This document shows, piece after piece, positions 1 to 6,230 of a stretch of DNA of 7,329 nt. Both the position numbers and the translations under genes were made by a program. The notes below the pieces were generated by a model. It was not told where the DNA came from, searched no databases, and saw only the letters and a program-made list of their open reading frames with translations. Position 1 is the first letter of the stretch. Every line of letters starts with the position of its first letter. This stretch comes from Ignavibacteria bacterium UBA5771 (GTDB lineage: Bacteria > Bacteroidota > Ignavibacteria > Kapaibacteriales > UBA2268), in contig DIEP01000003.1 of assembly GCA_002418685.1 (NCBI GenBank), forward strand, positions 1-7,329, in the 5' to 3' direction.

Positions 1-275
1 GATTTGTAGGTAATTTTATAAATCCTTGAAAGAGAATTTGCAGGATTTGCGTTTGACTGCAATTTATCAAGTGCTTTACGTGAAGGCATCTCGAGAAGTC
101 GTGGCTGGATAAGTTTCTGGAATTTGTAGTCGGGAATAATTTCAGAAAGAAAGCTAAAACTAAGTGAATCACTTTTTAACTTGATAATTATTGCTTTTTC
201 AGTTTGAATTGCACCAACAATGTTGTTGCCTGATAGAATTGAAAAAAATAATAATAAAATTAATTTATTTTTCAT
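1..275 (-). CDS. Exported protein, N-terminal part only; possible subtilisin-like (S8) peptidase pro-region
   Basis: The minus strand is open from an ATG at 275 to the window edge (91 codons), so the gene is truncated by the window. The protein begins with a typical signal peptide (MKNKLILLLFFSILSG followed by a short polar stretch). The next part contains a segment of the type AIIIKLKSD and ends with LSRIYKITYK. In Bacteroidota-type secreted subtilisins, a pro-peptide opening with 'hydrophobic-VKLK' and closing with 'LSRIY-hydrophobic' commonly precedes the catalytic domain. That resemblance is the only basis for the family suggestion, since no catalytic Asp, His or Ser lies in the window. 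The coding call is stronger than the family call. It is transcribed divergently from the histidine kinase gene. Confidence 0.6.
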   Translation of the reverse strand, partial: MKNKLILLLFFSILSGNNIVGAIQTEKAIIIKLKSDSLSFSFLSEIIPDYKFQKLIQPRLLEMPSRKALDKLQSNANPANSLSRIYKITYK

Positions 276-293
276 AATTTTTTTAATAATATT

Positions 294-326
294 CAATAAT
301 AATTTGTTAATTTTCATTTTTGCAAA
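294..326 (-). promoter_or_regulatory. Candidate Bacteroidota-type promoter for the leftward exported protein
   Basis: On the minus strand there is TTTG at 326-323, a 21-base spacer, and TATTATTG at 301-294. This is one mismatch from the Bacteroidota -7 consensus TAnnTTTG with TTTG/TTG at -33. It would start transcription about 13 bases before the ATG at 275. Such matches arise easily in AT-rich DNA, so this is only a candidate. Confidence 0.3.
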
Positions 327-352
327 TTATAAAATTATTAAATATATATTTA
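319..352 (+). promoter_or_regulatory. Candidate Bacteroidota-type promoter for the histidine kinase
   Basis: On the plus strand there is TTTG at 319-322 and TATATTTA at 345-352. The latter matches TAnnTTTG except for the last base. The 22-base spacer is slightly long. Transcription would begin only a few bases before the TTG start codon at 364, giving an almost leaderless message. The TTTG is half of the palindrome TTTGCAAA, which also serves the opposite-strand candidate. Confidence 0.22.
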
Positions 353-363
353 CGGGTTAAAAT

Positions 364-2250
364 TTGAAAAAGTTTAGTCGCTACATAATTATAATCTTGA
401 TATTCTTAGTTATAGAGATGGTTTTGTTCTTTTTTTATTATAATCGAATAAGAACTGAGACAAATAATTATGAGAACGAGAGGATGAATATTTTTACAGA
501 GATTTATCGATCTTCCTTAACAAAAGCAAATACTACCGCAAGTAATTTTTACCATTATTATTTAACAAAAAATAATATTATTGAAAATTTCGAGCGTGCA
601 TATAATGCAAATCCTAAGGAAAAGCATATAATAAGGCATCATCTCGCAAGCATATTAATGAGCGAGCTTGCAACAAATAAATTTAATAAAATCCGGGGTG
701 TGAATTTTATATTTCCCGATAATATTGTTTTTTTGAGGAGTGATGAGCCCGAAATATATGGTGATAATCTTTCATATCGCGAAATGATTGCCCTTGCACA
801 CCAGAACAAAACAATATATTCGGGTTTTGATTATGGGATGACGGAGGTTTCTTTTAGGTATGTAATTCCCATTCAAAGGGATGATAGATTCTTGGGTCTC
901 ATTGAAGTAAAATTGTCGATTGATTATTTCTTTGATTTCTTTAATGCACTTCCAAATACTAATACTTTTAATATAATAAACAAGAGTATCGTGGATAGAC
1001 TTTTACTTCCTGAATCGAAAAATCAGTATAAGCAAATAGATAATGACTTAAACTTTGTAATTGATACTATATCGTTTAGTAAATATATTCAATTTAATAA
1101 AACCTTTTCATCTAAGAATTCACAAGATATAACGAAAATTGTTAACTCACTTTTAAAGACTGAACAAAAAAATAATACATCCATTGCAAAACTTATCAAG
1201 CAGAATGGCGATTATTATAGTTTTACACTTATTCCAATACATAGATTTGCAAGTACCACTCTTGGGTATTTTGTTATTTCAAATAAGGATATATACAAAT
1301 CAAATGTTATAGAAAATAATATTTATTGGTATATAATTATTTCAATATTTCTCATATTTCTAACTGTATTATATGCAGTTAGGTACAATTACATGCAAAA
1401 AGTACAGAAGCATGTTGAAGAATTGCAAAAATCTAAAAATAAATTGGACAATACCTTACGCGAACTTCAAAAATCACAATCAGAGCTCCAAGAAAAGCAA
1501 GACTTTACAGCCCAAATCAATAATTTGCTTCGAGAGCATGAAAGAGAACTGGAACACCTATTAATGGAAAAAGATAAATTCATTTCAATTTTATCTCATG
1601 ATATTAAAAATCCAATAGCTGGAATTATGACTGATGCCGAGACGCTTAACAGATATTTTGACAAAATGGATGATAAAAATAAAAAGGAATCTATCAATCG
1701 AATTTTATTAGCTATTAATAATTTGAATAAATTAGTTAAGGATATCTTGGATTGGGCGATGGTGAAATTGAACCGCTTAGATGTGCAAGAAGTCCCTGTC
1801 TTTCCTTCTGAAATTTTATCAAAAGTTTCGAACCAATTAATTAAACCTGCCCAAGAAAAGGGCAATCAAATACTTATTGACTGTCCAAAAGATCTTGTAA
1901 TCAATTCTGACCCTGATTTATTAACTATCATTTTTAGAAATATTATACAAAATAGTATAAAGTTTACAGAAAATGGAATCATTGAAGTTGCTTGTCAGGT
2001 TAATAATGAAAATGTGATTTTTAAAATTAAGGATACGGGAATTGGAATTCCTTATGAAAACATTGAAAAAATCTTTAAACCTGATAAAACTAATACTACA
2101 AAAGGAACACGCGGAGAGATGGGAACAGGACTGGGATTGCTGTTAGTAAAAGATTATATTACTAAATTACGAGGAGAAATTAAAATTAATAGTATGGAGG
2201 GCAAAGGGACAACAGTTGAAATAATATTTCCAAATAATGGGAATCAATAA
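364..2250 (+). CDS. Membrane sensor histidine kinase with Cache-type extracytoplasmic sensor (orphan)
   Basis: This 628-residue protein autophosphorylates on histidine in response to a signal outside the cytoplasm. The first membrane helix is at about residues 7-26. A large extracytoplasmic region spans about 27-320; its segment 112-190 (FIFPDN, FLRSDEPEIYGDNLS, SGFDYG, VIPI, LGLIEV) strongly resembles the double-Cache sensors of bacterial kinases. A second helix lies at about 321-341 and a coiled coil at about 345-405. The kinase core is complete: H-box SHDIKNPI with H412, N-box with N526 and N530, G1 DTGIGIP at 557-563, F-box around F571 and G2 GTGLGL at 587-592. The TTG start is chosen because the first in-frame ATG (418) would delete most of the first membrane helix. 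No response regulator or receiver domain is visible. Only 36 bp separate it from the Cys-rich protein gene, so co-transcription is possible. Confidence 0.93.
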   Translation: MKKFSRYIIIILIFLVIEMVLFFFYYNRIRTETNNYENERMNIFTEIYRSSLTKANTTASNFYHYYLTKNNIIENFERAYNANPKEKHIIRHHLASILMSELATNKFNKIRGVNFIFPDNIVFLRSDEPEIYGDNLSYREMIALAHQNKTIYSGFDYGMTEVSFRYVIPIQRDDRFLGLIEVKLSIDYFFDFFNALPNTNTFNIINKSIVDRLLLPESKNQYKQIDNDLNFVIDTISFSKYIQFNKTFSSKNSQDITKIVNSLLKTEQKNNTSIAKLIKQNGDYYSFTLIPIHRFASTTLGYFVISNKDIYKSNVIENNIYWYIIISIFLIFLTVLYAVRYNYMQKVQKHVEELQKSKNKLDNTLRELQKSQSELQEKQDFTAQINNLLREHERELEHLLMEKDKFISILSHDIKNPIAGIMTDAETLNRYFDKMDDKNKKESINRILLAINNLNKLVKDILDWAMVKLNRLDVQEVPVFPSEILSKVSNQLIKPAQEKGNQILIDCPKDLVINSDPDLLTIIFRNIIQNSIKFTENGIIEVACQVNNENVIFKIKDTGIGIPYENIEKIFKPDKTNTTKGTRGEMGTGLGLLLVKDYITKLRGEIKINSMEGKGTTVEIIFPNNGNQ

Positions 2251-2286
2251 TAATATATTTTTATTAATTTCGTAATTTACATTTAT

Positions 2287-2760
2287 ATGAATATGCAAAA
2301 AAAGAAAATAGTCACATTAGTTCTGCTGAATGCTTTACTTTTTGCATCTTTTGGCATAACATTCATCGATCACCATTGTGATATGGCTCAATCTACCAAG
2401 GTTTCGCTTATGCAATTCAATTTGCCTGAAAGCCAAAGTGCAATGTCTTCTTCTTGCTGTTCAAAAATTAATACGGGCACAAATAATATTTTTAAAACTG
2501 AGATTAGGAAGAATTGCTGCGAATTTAATCAGAACAAATTCGATCTCTCGCCATCTTCGATTTTCAGTACTATTCAAAAAACTGCTCTTGAGTCTGAGTA
2601 TTTCAAGAAATCTATAGACGATGTGAAGAATTCAGAAACAGTCAAGCAACTTGAAAATTATTATGAAACTGCCCAAGTTATGCTTATCAAACCCTCTTTT
2701 AATATATTAAAATTCATTTCAAAAATCACTTCTTTGAGTAATAAAACAAAAGAAGACTGA
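2287..2760 (+). CDS. Small exported Cys-rich protein, HYC_CC_PP-like
   Basis: This 157-residue protein has a positively charged start and hydrophobic stretch (residues 3-25), indicating export or N-terminal membrane anchoring. Directly after it comes DHHCDM (H29, H30, C31), then a Cys pair at C57-C58 (SSCCSK) and a second pair at C77-C78 (NCCEF). The order His-x-Cys just after the signal, then CC, is the hallmark of the small Bacteroidota proteins called HYC_CC_PP, which have no established biochemical function. The terminal Pro-Pro of that family is not evident here; only a KPSF segment near residue 135 is present. The C-terminal half (about 90-157) is charged and probably helical. It follows the kinase by 36 bp and precedes the TonB receptor and HMA genes. 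A metal-binding role through the His and Cys residues is inference from these motifs and neighbours. The ATG at 2293 (Met3) is an equally possible start. Confidence 0.8.
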   Translation: MNMQKKKIVTLVLLNALLFASFGITFIDHHCDMAQSTKVSLMQFNLPESQSAMSSSCCSKINTGTNNIFKTEIRKNCCEFNQNKFDLSPSSIFSTIQKTALESEYFKKSIDDVKNSETVKQLENYYETAQVMLIKPSFNILKFISKITSLSNKTKED

Positions 2761-3004
2761 CAGACTGACCTACACAAATAATCTTATATTTGAGTTATAC
2801 GATTTCTAATCTTATAATTTCTATATAATAGGATCTTTCTCAAATATTCCATTAATTAATTATCAAGATTTCTCAAAATGTATCTCGAAAAAGAGACCAT
2901 TATAAACGAGGGAACAGAAATCATAAATAATAAGTAATTTCTTATCAATATTTTATGATTCATCACAGTGTTTCAAAATATAAATATTAACAATAAAATT
3001 TTAA
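2761..3004 (+). promoter_or_regulatory. 244-bp leader region upstream of the receptor gene
   Basis: This gap is AT-rich and contains no clear gene. It holds one exact match to the Bacteroidota -7 consensus TAnnTTTG (TATATTTG at 2785-2792), but no TTTG or TTG lies at a proper distance upstream. If the match were real, the receptor message would have a leader of about 200 bases. A 19-codon ATG frame at 2878-2937 lies inside it but shows no recognisable protein. No convincing terminator hairpin separates the Cys-rich gene from the receptor, so readthrough remains possible. Confidence 0.25.
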
Positions 3005-5254
3005 ATGAATAAAACAAATATGAAAAAAATATCAATTATAATTATAGTTATCATCTCATCTTGCTTTAATATATTTGCAAGAGAGATTAAAGGCACAGTC
3101 TATGGACTCGGCGAAAATAATGAAAAAATCGGATTGCCCCGAGCTAATGTGTGGCTTGAAGGTACAAAAATTGGCAGTCTCACTGATGACTTAGGCAATT
3201 TTCTGATTAAAACAAATCAAAAAGATGCAACGTTAATTATTGGCTACGTTGGTTACAAAAAAGATACTGTTTCTGTCCCATTTGATCAAGATAGGATTGA
3301 AGTCATACTCAAACAGGAATTCACTTCTGAGACTGTCATTGTGGAGGATAAAAGACCTACACAAATGATCTCGAAATCATCTATCTCAAAAACTGAAATA
3401 ATCACAGATAACGGATTGAAAAAAGCTGCGTGCTGCAATCTTTCCGAAAGCTTCACAACTAATCCTTCAGTGGATGTGGCATATTCTGACGCATTGACAG
3501 GTGCAAAGCAGATTCAATTGCTCGGTTTATCGCAAGTATATACTCAAATTATGACAGAAAAAGTGCCAAATTTGCAAGGTTTCGCTTCCAATCAAGGATT
3601 GAGCTATATCCCAGGTCCGTGGATGAATTCAATTTCAATCTCAAAAGGTGCATCATCGGTTTCTACGGGTTATGAATCAATAACGGGGCAAATCAATGTT
3701 GATTATAAAGAACCAACCAATGCTGACCGTCTATATTTTAACGGATATACTAATGATATCTTCCGTTCAGAAGGATCACTATTGTCAAAAGTCAACTTTT
3801 CAGATGCTCTAAGTTCTGCTTTGATGGTCCATGGTAATTTATTCAATGGGACTTTAGATCACAATTCAGATGGCTTTACCGATATGCCACAAAACACACA
3901 ATTCAATATTCTGAACCGTTGGGAAAATCGAAAAGGCGCTTGGGATTCCAAAACTCTTATTAATGCAATTTATAATGAGTTGAAATCAGGGCAAGTTTCC
4001 TATTTGAAAAATATGAATCCCGATGCTTATGGTATTTTTTCTAAAGTAAATAGATATAATATTTTTACAAAAAATGGATTTGTTCTCCCGACAGAAAAAT
4101 TTCAAAGTTTAGGAACAATACTTGCTTTCACACATAATAGTCAAAATTCTAATTATGGAAATATAAATTACGATAACGAGCAGAATTCCCTTTTTATCAA
4201 TTTGATATGGCAATCAAGCTTTGATTCACCTCATCACGATACAACTGCATCAGAAGAGGATGTTCATAATTCATATTCTCTTGGGTTCTCTTATCTGCAT
4301 AATAATTATATAGAATCATTAGCGGGTCAGCCGCGATTTCAAAATGAATCAGTCCCTGGCTTTTTCTTGGAATATATTTTCTCGGGAATTGAAAATTTAA
4401 GCATCACACCTGGAGTAAGAGTTGATTTCCATAATTTATATGGAACTTTGCTTACTCCCCGATTGCATATCAAATATGATGTAAATCCTTATAATACAAT
4501 CAGAGCTTCGATTGGAAAGGGCTATCATAATCCGCTACCTATTGCAGAAAACCAATATATTCTTGCTTCTTCTCGAAAAATCATTTTTGATGAAAATCTT
4601 GGAATTGAGGAAGCATGGAATATGGGATTTAACACGAGTTCTGATTTTGATTTATTTGGATGGAATTTCACTTTTAACACCGAGTATTATTATACAACAT
4701 TCCGGAATCAAACAATTATAGATATGGATTCCAACCCATTCGAAGTGCATTTTTATAATTTGAATGGGAAGTCTTATGCACATTCAACTCAGTTAGATTT
4801 GAAGACAGATTTTATGAACGGTTTAATAATTACAACGGCATATCGTTTTAATGACATTATGCAAACAATTGGAGGCACACTTGAAAGGAAGCCGCTGATA
4901 AGCGAATCTAAATTCTTCGTAAATATTGAATACTCTACACCATCCGATAATTGGCTTTTCGATTTCACTTTTGACTATAACGGTGGAGGGAGAATTCCTT
5001 TGACAAACACTTTGCCCGCAGAGTATCAGATGAAACAAACTTTTCCGGGTTTTGTGCAATTATTTGGACAAATTACTCGACGGTTCAATTTTATAGAAGC
5101 ATATATTGGAGTTGAGAATTTGACAAATTACATTCAACCTAATCCTATAATAGCGTCCAATAATCCATTTGGTGAATACTTTAATAGTTCATATATCTGG
5201 GGACCATTAATAGGAAGGAAGATTTATGCAGGAATTAGATTAATAATTAATTGA
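3005..5254 (+). CDS. TonB-dependent outer-membrane receptor, probable metal or metal-complex importer
   Basis: This 749-residue receptor would import a substrate across the outer membrane using TonB energy. A signal peptide covers residues 1-25 (cut near IFA/REI). A carboxypeptidase-regulatory-like beta domain follows at about 27-104 (IKGTVYG, ANVWLEGTKIGSLTD, GYVGYKKDTV). The plug spans about 108-236 and contains KKAACCNLSESF, NPSVDV, QIQLLGL, PGPWMNSISISKG and GYESITGQINVDY. These blocks are typical of a Bacteroidota receptor subfamily that I associate with heavy-metal genes. The rest (about 237-749) is a 22-strand-type barrel ending in IYAGIRLIIN. The vicinal pair C143-C144 sits in the plug, and a His/acid-rich segment at 410-421 lies in the barrel, probably in a loop. 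The start could be either ATG 3005 or ATG 3020; both keep the signal peptide. The next gene begins 10 bp after its stop, and an HMA metal-binding protein follows, supporting a metal substrate. The actual substrate is not proven. Confidence 0.93.
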   Translation: MNKTNMKKISIIIIVIISSCFNIFAREIKGTVYGLGENNEKIGLPRANVWLEGTKIGSLTDDLGNFLIKTNQKDATLIIGYVGYKKDTVSVPFDQDRIEVILKQEFTSETVIVEDKRPTQMISKSSISKTEIITDNGLKKAACCNLSESFTTNPSVDVAYSDALTGAKQIQLLGLSQVYTQIMTEKVPNLQGFASNQGLSYIPGPWMNSISISKGASSVSTGYESITGQINVDYKEPTNADRLYFNGYTNDIFRSEGSLLSKVNFSDALSSALMVHGNLFNGTLDHNSDGFTDMPQNTQFNILNRWENRKGAWDSKTLINAIYNELKSGQVSYLKNMNPDAYGIFSKVNRYNIFTKNGFVLPTEKFQSLGTILAFTHNSQNSNYGNINYDNEQNSLFINLIWQSSFDSPHHDTTASEEDVHNSYSLGFSYLHNNYIESLAGQPRFQNESVPGFFLEYIFSGIENLSITPGVRVDFHNLYGTLLTPRLHIKYDVNPYNTIRASIGKGYHNPLPIAENQYILASSRKIIFDENLGIEEAWNMGFNTSSDFDLFGWNFTFNTEYYYTTFRNQTIIDMDSNPFEVHFYNLNGKSYAHSTQLDLKTDFMNGLIITTAYRFNDIMQTIGGTLERKPLISESKFFVNIEYSTPSDNWLFDFTFDYNGGGRIPLTNTLPAEYQMKQTFPGFVQLFGQITRRFNFIEAYIGVENLTNYIQPNPIIASNNPFGEYFNSSYIWGPLIGRKIYAGIRLIIN

Positions 5255-5264
5255 AAAAAGCATT

Positions 5265-5582
5265 ATGGCGACTTACGAAGAAATAATGATTGAATTGGAA
5301 AGGCTCTATAACCCCGAAGCAGCGAGAGGTATGGCAAGGTTTGGTATTTGTTTGAACAATACATTTGGGATTTCTACTCCAAATTTGAGTCGAATTGCCA
5401 AAAATATAGGGAAAGATCATCTTCTTGCTCAAAATCTTTGGGGTTCAGGGATTCATGAAGCGCGAATTTTGGCTGCTTTTTTAGTTACTGAGAATCAAAT
5501 GATTGGGATTAAAATTTTACAAAAATGCGTTTTTAATAATAAATTAAATTTTCAATCGTTTTTCATAATAAGTATTTATTAA
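5265..5582 (+). pseudogene. Truncated DNA alkylation repair (AlkD-like HEAT-repeat) protein
   Basis: Residues 1 to about 79 match the N-terminus of the AlkD-like DNA alkylation repair family, whose members remove alkylated bases and fold as HEAT-like helical repeats. Recognisable blocks are ELERLYNPEAARGMARFGI, TPNLSRIAKNIGKDH, LWGSGIHEARILA and VTENQM. Family members are usually about 220-240 residues, but this frame has only 105. After Met79 the sequence turns into an unrelated AT-rich tail (IGIKILQKC onward). The missing two thirds are absent from all frames before the next gene, so this is a deletion and not a single sequencing slip. The segment containing the catalytic region is lost, so repair activity is very unlikely. 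It sits 10 bp after the receptor and 18 bp before the HMA gene, in the same direction, and may be co-transcribed as a passenger. Confidence 0.82.
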
Positions 5583-5588
5583 TATTTC

Positions 5589-5592
5589 GGAG
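5589..5592 (+). promoter_or_regulatory. Ribosome binding site of the HMA protein gene
   Basis: GGAG lies 8 bases before the ATG at 5601. It is one of the few clear Shine-Dalgarno sequences in the window and supports this start over any internal one. Confidence 0.6.
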
Positions 5593-5600
5593 TATCTGAT

Positions 5601-5951
5601 ATGAAGCGTTATTTTGGTATCTTTTTGGCTTTGATTCTTACAGTTTCTCTTGCAAATATTTCCGCAAGAGCTGAAGAGACAAAGTTCCAAACAGTTAAAA
5701 TCCAAACTTCAGCAGTTTGTGATAACTGCAAAACACGCATCGAGAAAGCTGTCAATAAACTCGATGGAATTCAAAAATCCGACTTGGATTTGGAAACAAA
5801 AATAATCACAATCAGCTACGATCCTGCAAAAGTAAATGTCGAAAAAATCAAGACATTAATAACAAAAACAGGATATGATGCTGATGAAATGAAAGCCGAT
5901 AAAAAAGCATATACAAAATTACCTTCTTGCTGCAAGGTCGATTCGGAGTAA
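5601..5951 (+). CDS. Periplasmic heavy-metal-associated (HMA) domain protein, probable metal chaperone
   Basis: This 116-residue exported protein has a signal peptide at 1-24 (cut after SARA). A single HMA ferredoxin-like domain follows at about 28-94. The metal-binding loop reads SAVCDNCK, with C40 and C43 forming the CxxC that binds Cu(I), Hg(II) or similar soft metals in this family. The remaining pattern (RIEKAVNKLDGI, ITISYDPAKV, IKTLITKTGYDAD) fits the beta-alpha-beta-beta-alpha-beta fold of the MerP/CopZ type. After the domain the chain ends in KLPSCCK (C110-C111), a vicinal pair not needed for the core fold and perhaps a second metal or thiol site. Periplasmic HMA proteins shuttle metal between membrane transporters. 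Its position after the TonB receptor suggests it receives or returns metal on the periplasmic side; this is inference. It is the last gene before a strong terminator. Confidence 0.92.
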   Translation: MKRYFGIFLALILTVSLANISARAEETKFQTVKIQTSAVCDNCKTRIEKAVNKLDGIQKSDLDLETKIITISYDPAKVNVEKIKTLITKTGYDADEMKADKKAYTKLPSCCKVDSE

Positions 5952-5983
5952 AAATAAAGTAATTTTGCTATTTCTATAAATTG

Positions 5984-6027
5984 CAGGAATCCACTTTTTA
6001 AATGAAGAGTGAATTCCTGTTTTTTTT
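5984..6027 (+). terminator. Rho-independent terminator after the HMA gene
   Basis: The left arm at 5984-5995 (CAGGAATCCACT) pairs with the right arm at 6008-6019 (AGTGAATTCCTG), giving 11 of 12 base pairs with one C-A mismatch and a 12-base loop. Eight T residues (6020-6027) follow directly. It lies 32 bp past the HMA stop codon and marks the end of the receptor/chaperone transcript. Confidence 0.88.
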
Positions 6028-6198
6028 GGAAAATTGATTGAAATCAAAAGAAATTCCGCTGCAATTGGAATTGCTATTGGTAATTCGATGGTTGAAATTC
6101 AAAACAAAGATAAAAGAAAAGAAAGTCAACAGACATTTTCAATTATCCCTATTGTAAATTACAATATTGCAGGTGCGTATTTTACTTATAGATTTTAG
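6013..6198 (+). pseudogene. Remnant C-terminus of an outer-membrane beta-barrel protein
   Basis: The plus-strand frame is open from 6013 to a TAG at 6196-6198 and has no credible start codon. From about 6037 it reads as alternating polar and hydrophobic residues: SAAIGIAIGNSMVEIQ, a charged turn NKDKRKES, then FSIIPIVNYNI and AGAYFTYRF. Ending in Tyr-Arg-Phe is the classic last strand of an outer-membrane barrel recognised by the Bam machinery. The upstream part runs into the T-tract of the terminator and then a stop, so only the final two or three strands remain. The parent family cannot be named from about 53 residues. I infer that a former gene lost its 5' part, perhaps when the present terminator junction formed. 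A chance open frame is the alternative. Confidence 0.5.
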
Positions 6199-6230
6199 AC
6201 TCAAGGAATTAAATCTATGTAAAAAAATAA

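Noticed and set aside
1596..1865. Minus-strand open frame inside the kinase gene
   Set aside because: It lies wholly opposite the conserved H-box region; the kinase frame explains the sequence.
2378..2617. Alternative plus-strand frame within the Cys-rich gene
   Set aside because: It lacks a signal peptide or motif, while the overlapping 2287-2760 frame has both a signal peptide and ordered Cys pairs.
2878..2937. Nineteen-codon frame upstream of the receptor, considered as a leader peptide
   Set aside because: There is no Shine-Dalgarno sequence, no run of a regulatory codon and no attenuator hairpin after it; a chance frame is likelier.
4823..5059. Minus-strand open frame inside the receptor barrel region
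   Set aside because: It is the antisense shadow of the receptor gene, with no plausible protein features.
5247..5432. Minus-strand open frame over the AlkD-like fragment
   Set aside because: It is opposite clear AlkD-like homology and shows no features of its own.
5500..5600. Frameshifted remainder of AlkD
   Set aside because: All three plus frames were read up to the HMA start and no further AlkD-like blocks appear apart from the short Asn-Asp-Trp-Asp trace.
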